From VAZQ01 sp046733355 (lineage in GTDB: Bacteria; Pseudomonadota; Alphaproteobacteria; Rhizobiales; Xanthobacteraceae): a DNA stretch of 8,227 bases. The stretch's first letter is position 1. The number at the start of each line of letters is the position of its first letter. The translations under genes and the position numbers were made by a program. This document shows, piece after piece, positions 1 through 6,378 of this stretch. The DNA lies in contig JBKPOZ010000133.1 in the NCBI GenBank assembly GCA_046733355.1, positions 1 through 8,227 of the forward strand, written 5' to 3'. Under the pieces are notes generated by a model, which was not told the DNA's origin, made no database searches, and was given only the letters and a program-made list of their open reading frames with translations.

Positions 1-5
1 TGCGT

Positions 6-33
6 GGACGTGCGAGTCCCCTGCTCTCCGCCA
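6..33 (+). other. tRNA-Ser 3'-end-like sequence (possible truncated tRNA or att remnant)
   Basis: Bases 14-33 read CGAGTCCCCTGCTCTCCGCCA without its first base. This matches the usual arrangement of half a T-loop, the 3' strand of the T-stem (CCCCT), an acceptor strand pairing with the GGAGAG start of serine tRNAs, a discriminator G and an encoded CCA. Upstream of about 13 the match breaks down: the T-loop would read TGCGAGT instead of TTCRANY, and bases 6-10 (GGACG) do not pair with CCCCT. An intact tRNA is therefore unlikely. A 3'-end copy left by a tRNA-targeting integrase is one explanation and chance is another. The window edge hides the rest. Confidence 0.2.
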
Positions 34-221
34 GTGACAACCATCCAATACCGCGCGCAGCGTCAGCGCCACCGTGCCGTTCCTTCCCTTCGGCAGCGTT
101 TTTTGCAGCCCTAACGCGCGCCAGGGCGCGAAGCAGAGCCGTGGCCTGAGTTTGGGTCACACCTGTCGCTGCAGATTGGCTTCGGTAAAACCAGAGTTAT
201 CGGAGGTTCTTTTCAGCGCTC

Positions 222-237
222 GCTGGGACTCCCCAGC
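222..237. terminator. Perfect hairpin downstream of livF, no U-tract
   Basis: GCTGGG (222-227), a four-base loop ACTC, then CCCAGC (232-237) form a perfect 6-bp stem. It lies about 110 bases beyond the livF stop in the direction of liv transcription. No T-run follows on either strand, so it is not a canonical intrinsic terminator. It could stabilise an mRNA 3' end or be chance in GC-rich DNA. Confidence 0.2.
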
Positions 238-345
238 AAGGTTGGCCCGATCTTGCTCGGCCTATAATCAGGCAGGATGCAACGGGCTACATTGCGAGAA
301 AACCTAACCATCCGCCGGAAGCTCCTTGTTCCTCAATCATTCGCT

Positions 346-1071
346 TCACTCCGAAGACCTTTTTGCCCGTCCGATTCCGAGGTGCTCGCCGATGATTTCC
401 GATGTCTCCTGAAGCTCGGCCCTTGTGCCTCGGAACACCACCGTTCCGCGACTCAACACGAAGAACAGGTCGCCTACGGACAGGGCCAACCGAAGATTTT
501 GCTCGACCAGGAGAATAGATATGCCGCGCGCCCGGCTCTCAAGGATTCCTGCGCGGATCGCGTTGACCATGCTCGGTGCAAGTCCCTCAGTGGGCTCGTC
601 GAGCATGAGGAGCTCAGGTTCGCAGGCGAGTGCTCTCGCAATCGCAAGCATCTGTTGCTGACCGCCGCTAAGGTTCTTGCCAAGGCTGCGGCGCCGCACC
701 TGCAGGTCAGGAAAAAATCCAAGCGCCTCCCGGACGCGTTGTCCGGAAGGGGATCGACCCGTGGCTTGCGCGGCAACCCGGATGTTCTCCTCGACCGATA
801 GCGAACCGAAAACCCGGCGGTCCTCCGGAACCCAGGCTAGACCTCGCGCCGCCACTACGTGAGGCGCGCGCCCATCGATGCGATCGCCACGAAACAAGAT
901 GCTCCCGCCGCTCAGCGGCACAATGCCCATGATTGCCTTCAGCGTCGTGCTCTTCCCCGCGCCGTTACGTCCCACCAGGCACACAATCTGACCCGCCTGT
1001 ACCTCCAGTCCCACTCCATGCAGCACGTGGGCCGAGCCGTAGTGCACGTGAACGTCCTCCAGCACCAGCAC
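346..1071 (-). CDS. livF: Branched-chain amino acid type ABC transporter ATP-binding protein LivF
   Basis: This is one of the two cytoplasmic ATPases that drive the Liv/HAAT importer encoded upstream. The 241-residue length is normal for LivF. Walker A is GRNGAGKST at residues 34-42, the ABC signature LSGGQ at 134-138, and Walker B ends in LDEPTEGL around 154-164. The H-loop position carries Gln191 (LLVEQN) instead of His, which is usual for LivF and separates it from LivG. The start is GTG at 1071, sharing its first base with the last base of the livG stop (TAGTG), so translation is probably coupled. A GGGGA about 8 bases upstream can serve as ribosome binding site. A second in-frame GTG two codons later cannot be excluded. 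It is the last gene of the minus-strand liv operon. The transported substrate is not set by this subunit. Confidence 0.95.
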   Translation of the reverse strand: MLVLEDVHVHYGSAHVLHGVGLEVQAGQIVCLVGRNGAGKSTTLKAIMGIVPLSGGSILFRGDRIDGRAPHVVAARGLAWVPEDRRVFGSLSVEENIRVAAQATGRSPSGQRVREALGFFPDLQVRRRSLGKNLSGGQQQMLAIARALACEPELLMLDEPTEGLAPSMVNAIRAGILESRARGISILLVEQNLRLALSVGDLFFVLSRGTVVFRGTRAELQETSEIIGEHLGIGRAKRSSE

Positions 1072-1829
1072 TACAGCGTCCCCGCGTCGATCTCTCCGAG
1101 GTAGGCATCCTGGACGATCGGGTCGCTGCTGACGGCGTCGGGAGTCCCGCTGGCAATGACGCGCCCCTGAGTCATAACCGTGATCTCGTCAGAGATGCCG
1201 AGAACCATTTCCACATCGTGTTCGACGAGCAGAATGGCGGAACACTGGGCGATGCGGCGAATGAGTGCGCCAATGCGCTCCGTTTCGCCCGGCGACATAC
1301 CCGCGGTTGGCTCATCCATCAGAAGCACCCTTGGTTGAAGCGCTAACGCGATAGCGATCTCGAGTATCCGCTTGTCTCCGTGCGCAAGATGATCGGCATT
1401 CGCTTCGGCCTGCGCCGAGAGACCGAGCATATCCAAGACGTCATAGGCCCGGTCCTGAGCCTCCGCGGCGCTTTGAGTGCGATGCCACATCTGAAGATTC
1501 CTGCCGAGACGAGACCCGGCTGCAAGTGCCACGTTCTCTATGACCGTTAGATCGCCAAAGACCTTCGTGATCTGAAACGTTCTTGCCAGTCCGGCGGCAA
1601 CAAGCCGATGCGGTGGCCATGCGGTTACGTCCAGTCCGTTCAAGACGACCTGGCCGTCAGCCGGCCGCAGGAATCCGGAAATGCAGTTGAATACCGTCGT
1701 CTTGCCTGCGCCGTTAGGACCTATCAGGGAGTGCACATGGCTGTCGCGGACCTCTAGGTTGACCCCATCCACCGCGCGAAGGGCGCCGAAATTCTTCGAA
1801 AGATCGCGGACTACGAGCGGGCTCGCCAC
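1071..1829 (-). CDS. livG: Branched-chain amino acid type ABC transporter ATP-binding protein LivG
   Basis: This is the second ATPase of the importer. From the chosen GTG (1829) the protein has 252 residues, typical for LivG. Walker A is GPNGAGKTT at residues 37-45, followed by the family-typical ARTFQ at 82-86. The signature is the LivG-style LAHGDKR at 148-154 with LEIA after it, Walker B is VLLMDEP at 168-174, and the H-loop is His204 in LVEHD. The start overlaps the last codons of livM (stop at 1811-1813). A TTG at 1841 in the same frame is an alternative giving 256 residues. Neither has a strong Shine-Dalgarno, so coupling to livM is likely. The same frame stays open far upstream through livM and livH (to about 3506), but that part translates to Arg-rich nonsense and is not part of the protein. 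Confidence 0.93.
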   Translation of the reverse strand: MASPLVVRDLSKNFGALRAVDGVNLEVRDSHVHSLIGPNGAGKTTVFNCISGFLRPADGQVVLNGLDVTAWPPHRLVAAGLARTFQITKVFGDLTVIENVALAAGSRLGRNLQMWHRTQSAAEAQDRAYDVLDMLGLSAQAEANADHLAHGDKRILEIAIALALQPRVLLMDEPTAGMSPGETERIGALIRRIAQCSAILLVEHDVEMVLGISDEITVMTQGRVIASGTPDAVSSDPIVQDAYLGEIDAGTL

Positions 1830-2812
1830 AGCAACATCCAAACGCGGGAGACAATTCCCGCCAGACCGGAAGGGAATACTAAGACAACGATGACAAAGAC
1901 AACGCCGAATGCGAGCTGCCACACCTCGAAACCGGTCGTCAGCGCGTCCCTGAGGAAGACGAAAGAGGTCGCGCCGACGATCGGACCGAGTAGCGTGCCG
2001 AGCCCCCCGAAGATCGCCATGATCAGCACGTTTCCCGACTCCGTCCAATAGAGCGACATCGGCGTCGTTCCGGCCTTCATGAAAACCATCAATGTGCCGC
2101 CGATTCCGGCAATGGCCCAGGACATGACGAACACGAGCCACTTGTGAAGCCGAACGTTGATACCAATCGCGGCCGCGCGATCCTCGTTGACGCGAATCGC
2201 CCCCAGCGTTCGTCCAAACGGCGATATCACCAGCTGGCAGAGAACGAGACAGACCGCGCCCGCAATCATCACCGTCAGCAGATAGAATTCGGTTCCGACA
2301 TTGATTGTTCTGCCCAGCACTGTCGGCAATGGGACGCCGACGAGGCCGTCCATTCCCTCGGTGACGGACCGCCAGGCGACGGCGATCTGGAAGAAAACTT
2401 GCGCGATGCACAGCGAGATGATCGCGAATGCAGCGCCCGAGAGACGGATCGCGACAAAGCCGATCGGGACCGCGACGGAGAGAATGACAAGCTCGGCGAC
2501 CAGGAGCGAAGCAACGAAGTCGGCGGTGACCTCGCGTGCGAAATAGCCCGCCGCGTAGCCTCCGAGACCGAAACCCGCGGCATGGCCAAAGGTAAGCATC
2601 CCGGTGTAGCCGGTCATCAGGTCCAGGCTCATCGCCCAGATTGCGAAGATCAGCGCCTCGGTCAGGAGGGTGATCGTGAACGGTCTCACCCCGGCAAAGG
2701 GCAGCAAGCCCAGCAGCACGGCGCCGGCGACAATGAGCAAAGCCGTCGCCCGCCTCCTCCGCGCCTCGGATTTCATCGCAATGGCGCGGCCGGCCAATGC
2801 CTCGGTCGTCAT
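1811..2812 (-). CDS. livM: Branched-chain amino acid type ABC transporter permease LivM
   Basis: This inner-membrane permease pairs with LivH to form the translocation pore. The 333-residue protein has an Arg-rich cytoplasmic N-terminus (residues 9-22), then many hydrophobic segments. It carries the LivM hallmark LDLMTGYTGMLTFGHAAG at 63-80, ahead of a GLGGYAAGY segment. The cytoplasmic EAA-like coupling loop that contacts the ATPases is around 198-222 (GRTLGAIRVNEDRAAAIGIN). A conserved FGGLGTLLGPIVGA segment lies towards the C-terminus. The ATG at 2812 lies six bases after the livH stop with no clear ribosome binding site, consistent with coupled translation. Met13 (2776) is an alternative start. 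The 3' end overlaps the start of livG by 19 bases. Confidence 0.93.
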   Translation of the reverse strand: MTTEALAGRAIAMKSEARRRRATALLIVAGAVLLGLLPFAGVRPFTITLLTEALIFAIWAMSLDLMTGYTGMLTFGHAAGFGLGGYAAGYFAREVTADFVASLLVAELVILSVAVPIGFVAIRLSGAAFAIISLCIAQVFFQIAVAWRSVTEGMDGLVGVPLPTVLGRTINVGTEFYLLTVMIAGAVCLVLCQLVISPFGRTLGAIRVNEDRAAAIGINVRLHKWLVFVMSWAIAGIGGTLMVFMKAGTTPMSLYWTESGNVLIMAIFGGLGTLLGPIVGATSFVFLRDALTTGFEVWQLAFGVVFVIVVLVFPSGLAGIVSRVWMLLWRARS

Positions 2813-2818
2813 TGGGAC

Positions 2819-3694
2819 TCAGGCCACTCGCCCGCGACCGAAAACACCTGTCGGTCGAACGATGAGCGCTATCGCGACAACGAGGAACAGAAACGCCGTC
2901 GACCACTCGGCAAAATAGCCGCCCGCTATAGACTTGGTAAGGGAGACGAAGAAGGCTCCAATTACCGATCCCGTTAGGCTGCCCAGCCCACCGAGAACCA
3001 CGACCAGAAACGAGTCGATCAGGATATTCATCCCCATCTCGGGATGGATCGCAAAGACCGGCGCCCCGAGCGCCCCGGCCAGTGCCGCAAGGCCGGCGGC
3101 ACAACCGAACACCAGCGTGAGTAGTCGCTTCCTGTTCACGCCAAGCGCCTCCGCCATGCCGGGATCGTCGGTAATCGCGCGGATGCGCAGCCCGATCGGC
3201 GCGAATTGAATCACGGCGAGCACGCCGGCGGACACGAGAAGGGACACTACGGCCGCAACCAGCCGGTAGAGCGGGTATTGGTTGCCCAATACATCGACAG
3301 TGGCGGCAAAGGGGGCCGGAGGCGGAAGCAGTTTCGTGCCGGTCCCCCATACATATTCGATTCCTCCCACAATCATGGATGACAAGCCGAAGGTGACGAG
3401 CAGCGTATCGACGTCCGGCCGATGTCGGATCGGCTGGATGGCGGCACGCTCGATCGCCATCGCAATCGGTATGACCAAGAGAGGCGCCACAACCAGCCCC
3501 AGCCAATAGCCAACGCCGACACCGTACATCACGGCGATCAGCGCGTAGCCCCCCATCGCATAGAGGGCGCCATGAGCGAAATTGACCACCCGGCCGAGGC
3601 CGAACACCAAGCTAAGCCCGAGGCTGGTCAGCAGCAGAAAGGCTCCGTAGACGACGCCATTCAAGATGTTGACGAACAGGAAATTCCAGTCCAC
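2819..3694 (-). CDS. livH: Branched-chain amino acid type ABC transporter permease LivH
   Basis: This is the other inner-membrane permease of the importer. Its 291 residues match the LivH norm. The N-terminal NGVVYGAFLLLTSLGLSLVF segment and the NFAHGALYAMGGY motif at 38-50 are diagnostic. The cytoplasmic coupling loop is GLRIRAITDDPGMAEALGVN around 168-187. VVVLGGLGSLTGSVIGA at 231-247 is the usual conserved late helix. The start is GTG at 3694, with GGGAGG at 3705-3710 (minus strand) about 10 bases upstream. It lies 39 bases downstream of livK and 6 bases upstream of livM in one transcription unit. Confidence 0.94.
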   Translation of the reverse strand: MDWNFLFVNILNGVVYGAFLLLTSLGLSLVFGLGRVVNFAHGALYAMGGYALIAVMYGVGVGYWLGLVVAPLLVIPIAMAIERAAIQPIRHRPDVDTLLVTFGLSSMIVGGIEYVWGTGTKLLPPPAPFAATVDVLGNQYPLYRLVAAVVSLLVSAGVLAVIQFAPIGLRIRAITDDPGMAEALGVNRKRLLTLVFGCAAGLAALAGALGAPVFAIHPEMGMNILIDSFLVVVLGGLGSLTGSVIGAFFVSLTKSIAGGYFAEWSTAFLFLVVAIALIVRPTGVFGRGRVA

Positions 3695-3733
3695 GGCGGT
3701 GCAGCCTCCCGGTCGGGCTCGGGACGCGGTCGG

Positions 3734-4942
3734 CTACAGCTTGCAGCCGTATTCGGCGGCGGACTTGGGCAACGATTTGCTCGCCGGGAACCGGTCCGCC
3801 CGCTGGGCATACGTGGCGCCATACCTTGGACTGTCGAGCTTCTCGTAGGGGCCGAGGAACAAGGACACCAGTGCCTGGCGGCCGTTGGGCTGAAACGTCA
3901 GCGATCCCACCGGCGTGTTCACCTCGACGGTCTCCAGGGCCCCGACCACCGCCTCGGGATCGATCGAGCCCGCCTTGGTCATGGCGTTGTACAACATCAG
4001 CGTCGCACTGGCAGACTGGAGCGACTGCATTCCCGCCACCCGGCCGTGCATCGCGTAGAACGCCTCGTTGAATTCCTTGGTGGCCGGCCAGGCCTCTTCG
4101 TATCGCCATGCCGCCCAGGAACCGGCGGAAATGACGCTCGTCGATGTGCTCCCCAGCTTTTCGACAAGCCAATCGGGAAGCCCGATGGGCGACACGAGCA
4201 CGGCCGTTCCAGTCAACCCGAATTCGTTCGCCTGTTGGATGAATTGTAGCAGCGGGACACCCAAGGTGACTGGCATGATGACGGCCGTCGCGCCGGCCGA
4301 GCGCGCGCGCGCGATAAAGGGCGCCCAATCCGTGGTGTCGAGCGGCGCAAAGGTCTCTCCCACGTATTGAAGGTCCTTGACGCCCTTCACCGAGCTGGCC
4401 ACTAGGCGGCTCCACGGGTAATCGTGGCCGATCGTAAACCACTTCGCCTGTTGCAGCCGTGGCGTCTTCTCGACCAGTTCCCGCAACGACTCGACGGACA
4501 TCAGGTCTTCGGCGTTGGTCCGAAATACCCACCGGTTGCAGCGTTCGCGAGTGATGGCAGCCGAGCCCGAGTTCGACGTGACGATCGGAACCCGCAGCCG
4601 GTCAGCGACGGACAGGAGCGCAAGCGTTTCGATCGTGCTCGTGCCGAGGATGCCGGCCACCTGGTTTTGCTGGACGAGCTTGGTAGCCTTCGTCACCGCC
4701 GCCTGCGCGTTGAACAGGCTCTCCTCGACGACAAGCTCTATCGGCCGATTGAGAACCCGACCGTACATCTTGGTCGCCGTCTCGATGCCGGCGAGTATAT
4801 CGTCGCCAATGGGTTTGGCTGGGCCGCTTCGGATCGTCAGAACGCCGACCTTGACGGGCTCTTGCGCGATGGCCGAACCCGCCGCGCTCACACAGAGGAG
4901 CGATACGAACCCAGTGAAAAGGGCAGACTGCAATCCCCTCAT
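3734..4942 (-). CDS. livK: Periplasmic substrate-binding protein of the Liv-type ABC transporter (LivK-like)
   Basis: This is the solute receptor that hands substrate to LivHM. The 402-residue product begins with a signal peptide: Arg2, a hydrophobic core at about 7-20, and a type I cleavage motif AIA|Q at 24-27. No lipobox is seen, so it should be free in the periplasm. The mature part is a type I two-lobed binding protein (Peripla_BP_6 class): it opens KVGVLTIRSGP, has the GDDILAGIETA helix, a KLVQQNQVAGILG segment and the VPIVTSNSGS ligand-binding stretch. The ATG at 4942 was chosen because GGGGAG (4949-4954, minus strand) sits 6 bases upstream and the signal peptide starts there; the frame is open to 5149 but that extension looks non-coding. 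Such receptors bind branched-chain amino acids, amides, aromatic acids or other carboxylates, so the ligand is unknown. Confidence 0.93.
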   Translation of the reverse strand: MRGLQSALFTGFVSLLCVSAAGSAIAQEPVKVGVLTIRSGPAKPIGDDILAGIETATKMYGRVLNRPIELVVEESLFNAQAAVTKATKLVQQNQVAGILGTSTIETLALLSVADRLRVPIVTSNSGSAAITRERCNRWVFRTNAEDLMSVESLRELVEKTPRLQQAKWFTIGHDYPWSRLVASSVKGVKDLQYVGETFAPLDTTDWAPFIARARSAGATAVIMPVTLGVPLLQFIQQANEFGLTGTAVLVSPIGLPDWLVEKLGSTSTSVISAGSWAAWRYEEAWPATKEFNEAFYAMHGRVAGMQSLQSASATLMLYNAMTKAGSIDPEAVVGALETVEVNTPVGSLTFQPNGRQALVSLFLGPYEKLDSPRYGATYAQRADRFPASKSLPKSAAEYGCKL

Positions 4943-4948
4943 ATCTGG

Positions 4949-4954
4949 CTCCCC
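4949..4954 (-). promoter_or_regulatory. Ribosome binding site of livK
   Basis: GGGGAG on the minus strand with a 6-base spacer to the ATG at 4942. It decides the start of livK, because upstream in-frame starts have no comparable site and would bury the signal peptide. Confidence 0.7.
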
Positions 4955-4980
4955 AAAGTCCAGCAGATCGAACTCTTTAG

Positions 4981-4996
4981 CATTGATCTTGCAATG
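4981..4996. repeat. Inverted repeat CATTG-N6-CAATG, possible operator
   Basis: Two perfect 5-base arms separated by 6 bases, 39-54 bases upstream of the livK start. That is where a promoter core or operator would be expected. Its size fits a dimeric repressor half-site pair, but 5-base arms can occur by chance. The regulator family cannot be named. Confidence 0.3.
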
Positions 4997-5072
4997 ATTT
5001 CCCTGCTCGTTCAAGGTCGCCAAGGGCACCCGCTGGAAGACAAAAGAGCGTTGCGCGCGCGCGGCGACGGAA

Positions 5073-5082
5073 CCTTGCAAGG
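5073..5082. repeat. Palindrome CCTTGCAAGG overlapping the flavoprotein ribosome binding site
   Basis: A perfect 10-base palindrome whose right end is shared with the AAGGGA ribosome binding site (5079-5084) of the gene starting at 5092. Its TTGCAA core is repeated at 4989-4994 inside the other inverted repeat. A protein bound here could block expression, or the RNA could fold over the ribosome binding site. Both are inference. Confidence 0.3.
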
Positions 5083-5084
5083 GA
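5079..5084 (+). promoter_or_regulatory. Ribosome binding site of the first flavoprotein gene
   Basis: AAGGGA with a 7-base spacer to the ATG at 5092. It supports the upstream start, which gives the protein an N-terminal extension. Confidence 0.55.
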
Positions 5085-5091
5085 TGGTGAG

Positions 5092-6378
5092 ATGAGCAGC
5101 GCTGTGAGCGAAGTGGAAATCCGATCCGCACGGTATGCGCGTGTACCACGTGACGCCGGCACTGTTGCGCTGTTCGATCTTCCTGCCGAGTTGAAAGAAT
5201 TTCAGGCGAGGGTTCGGCACATTGCCAACACCGAGATCGCGCCGCATGCCGCCGAGACGGATCGCAGCGAGGAATATCCGTGGCATTGCGTGGACGTCCT
5301 CAAGCGCGAGGGCTTCATGGGCATGACGATCCCGGTGGAGTATGGGGGCGCAGGCGCCTCCTTTCTGCACGCCGTGGTGCTCATCGAAGAGATGGCCAAG
5401 GCGTGCAGTACGACGGGCCGCATCTGCGTTGAAGCGAACATGGGAGCGTTGGGGGCCATCATGGCCTATGGAAGCGAGGCGCAAAAGCGCTTGGCCGCTT
5501 CCTTAGTCCTGGCCGGTGACAAGCCGGCGATTTGCATCACGGAGCCGGACGCGGGCAGCGCAGCCAGCGAGATGACCACCCGCGCCGATCACAAGGGCAA
5601 CCGCTACGTCCTGAACGGCAAGAAGCACTGGATTACGGGCGGCGGCGTATCCCGATTGCACCTCGTTTTCGCCCGCGTTTACCGGAATGGGCAGGAGCAG
5701 GGACTGGGCGGATTCATCGTCGTGCGAAACCCGGAGACCCGAGAGCCGAAGGGCCTGATCATCGGAAAGCGTGAGCCGGCCATGGGCGTGCGCGGCCTGC
5801 CTGAAACGGAAATCATCTTCGACAACCTGGACGTTCCCGAGGAAATGATCGTGGTTCCCCCGCAAGGAATCCGGAAGGGATTTAGCGGCCTCATGGACGC
5901 CTACAACGGACAACGCGTCGGCGCCGCGACGGTCGCGCTTGGGATCGCCGAAAGCGCGTACGAGCTTGCGCTCGACTATGCCCGCAATCGCCGCCAGTTC
6001 GGCCGGCCTATCGCGGAGTTTCAGGGAATCCAATGGATGCTCGCGGACATGTCGATCCAGCTCGCGGCCGCTCAGGCGCTGATCTACAAGGCCGCCGCCA
6101 GCGCCGGCCACCGCTTTCCCAACAAGCATGAGGCGGCCGCGGCCAAGGTCTTCGCCTCCGAGACGGCGGTCCGCGTCACGAATGATGCCCTGCAGATACA
6201 CGGCGCCATGGGCTATTCACGCAATCGCAGCCTGGAGCGCAAGGTTCGCGATGCGCGGATGTTTCCCATCGCGGGGGGAACGGCGCAGATCCTGCGCACA
6301 CAGGTGGCTGGAGCTATTCTCGGGATCAAGACTCCCCAAACGCGCGACGGCTATCTGAAGTCCGGCCATGATGAGTGA
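5092..6378 (+). CDS. Acyl-CoA dehydrogenase-family flavoprotein without catalytic Glu (3-sulfinopropanoyl-CoA desulfinase-like)
   Basis: This 428-residue protein has the complete acyl-CoA dehydrogenase fold. The helical N-terminal domain is at about 29-145, and the FAD/substrate beta domain contains ITEPDAGS at 149-156 and the WITGGG loop at 180-185. The C-terminal domain has RRQFGRPIAEFQ at 300-311, ALQIHGAMGY at 366-375 and GGTAQI at 395-400. The oddity is the active site. The MCAD-type base in the YEGT motif is Gly395, and the alternative IVD/LCAD position on the helix with YNGQRVG is Gln274, so neither site has a Glu. This matches what I recall for 3-sulfinopropanoyl-CoA desulfinase (Acd), which has Gln and Gly at these places and releases sulfite and propionyl-CoA. 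Arg110 may correspond to that enzyme's essential Arg. The first 25 or so residues are an unusual extension. A dehydrogenase with a shifted base, or a reductase, is possible. First gene of the plus-strand operon, divergent from livK. Confidence 0.85.
   Translation: MSSAVSEVEIRSARYARVPRDAGTVALFDLPAELKEFQARVRHIANTEIAPHAAETDRSEEYPWHCVDVLKREGFMGMTIPVEYGGAGASFLHAVVLIEEMAKACSTTGRICVEANMGALGAIMAYGSEAQKRLAASLVLAGDKPAICITEPDAGSAASEMTTRADHKGNRYVLNGKKHWITGGGVSRLHLVFARVYRNGQEQGLGGFIVVRNPETREPKGLIIGKREPAMGVRGLPETEIIFDNLDVPEEMIVVPPQGIRKGFSGLMDAYNGQRVGAATVALGIAESAYELALDYARNRRQFGRPIAEFQGIQWMLADMSIQLAAAQALIYKAAASAGHRFPNKHEAAAAKVFASETAVRVTNDALQIHGAMGYSRNRSLERKVRDARMFPIAGGTAQILRTQVAGAILGIKTPQTRDGYLKSGHDE

Larger units (their letters stand above)
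1..345. other. Non-coding region downstream of livF
   Basis: No gene could be supported here. Frame 1 of the plus strand is open from the left edge to a TAA at 111-113, and an ATG frame runs 74-307. Neither encodes anything recognisable, and neither looks like a protein (rich in Arg, Ser, Pro and Cys, no domain pattern). No minus-strand frame continues past the livF stop. What can be seen is a tRNA-Ser-like 3' end at the left edge (about 14-33), a GC-rich inverted repeat at 117-130, a perfect 6-bp hairpin at 222-237, and a TATAAT at 263-268. The region is probably the 3' end of the liv transcription unit plus a junction to whatever lies to the left. Confidence 0.55.
4943..5091. promoter_or_regulatory. 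Divergent intergenic region between livK and the flavoprotein operon
   Basis: These 149 bases separate two outward-facing operons and must hold both promoters. I see no convincing -35/-10 pair in either direction; the best minus-strand candidate is TTGAAC (about 5008-5013) with a poor -10 17 bases on. Two symmetrical elements stand out: CATTG-N6-CAATG at 4981-4996 and CCTTGCAAGG at 5073-5082. A short alternating CG run lies at 5052-5063. A shared regulator acting on both operons is plausible from the layout, but no regulator gene lies in the window. Confidence 0.5.

Noticed and set aside
117..130. GC inverted repeat CGCGCC..GGCGCG as an intrinsic terminator
   Set aside because: The loop is only two to four bases and no T-run follows in the liv direction. 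The T-run nearby lies on the wrong side.
277..801. Plus-strand open frame of 174 codons entering livF from the intergenic region
   Set aside because: Most of it is antisense to livF, and the intergenic part has no protein-like pattern. It is open only by chance.
2144..2977. Plus-strand open frame of 277 codons opposite livM and livH
   Set aside because: The product is highly charged and repeat-poor (Arg, Asp and Gln rich), as expected from reading membrane-protein genes in antisense. Both permeases are certain.
3422..4249. Plus-strand open frame of 275 codons opposite livH and livK
   Set aside because: It spans the boundary of two confidently identified minus-strand genes and shows no recognisable domain.
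5000..5016. Sigma-54 promoter upstream of livK (minus-strand TTGGC stretch)
   Set aside because: The -24 element is partly present but the required GC of the -12 element is absent at the right spacing.
5052..5063. Alternating CG run in the control region as a structural (Z-DNA) element
   Set aside because: Only 12 bases in very GC-rich DNA; similar runs occur inside livK coding sequence, so it is not special.
4943..5149. Upstream extension of livK to an earlier start
   Set aside because: The extension is Arg-, Ser- and His-rich and would place the signal peptide internally. A good ribosome binding site and the signal peptide both fix the start at 4942.
5503..6201. Minus-strand open frame of 232 codons inside the flavoprotein gene
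   Set aside because: Antisense shadow of conserved acyl-CoA dehydrogenase motifs; no ribosome binding site or domain.
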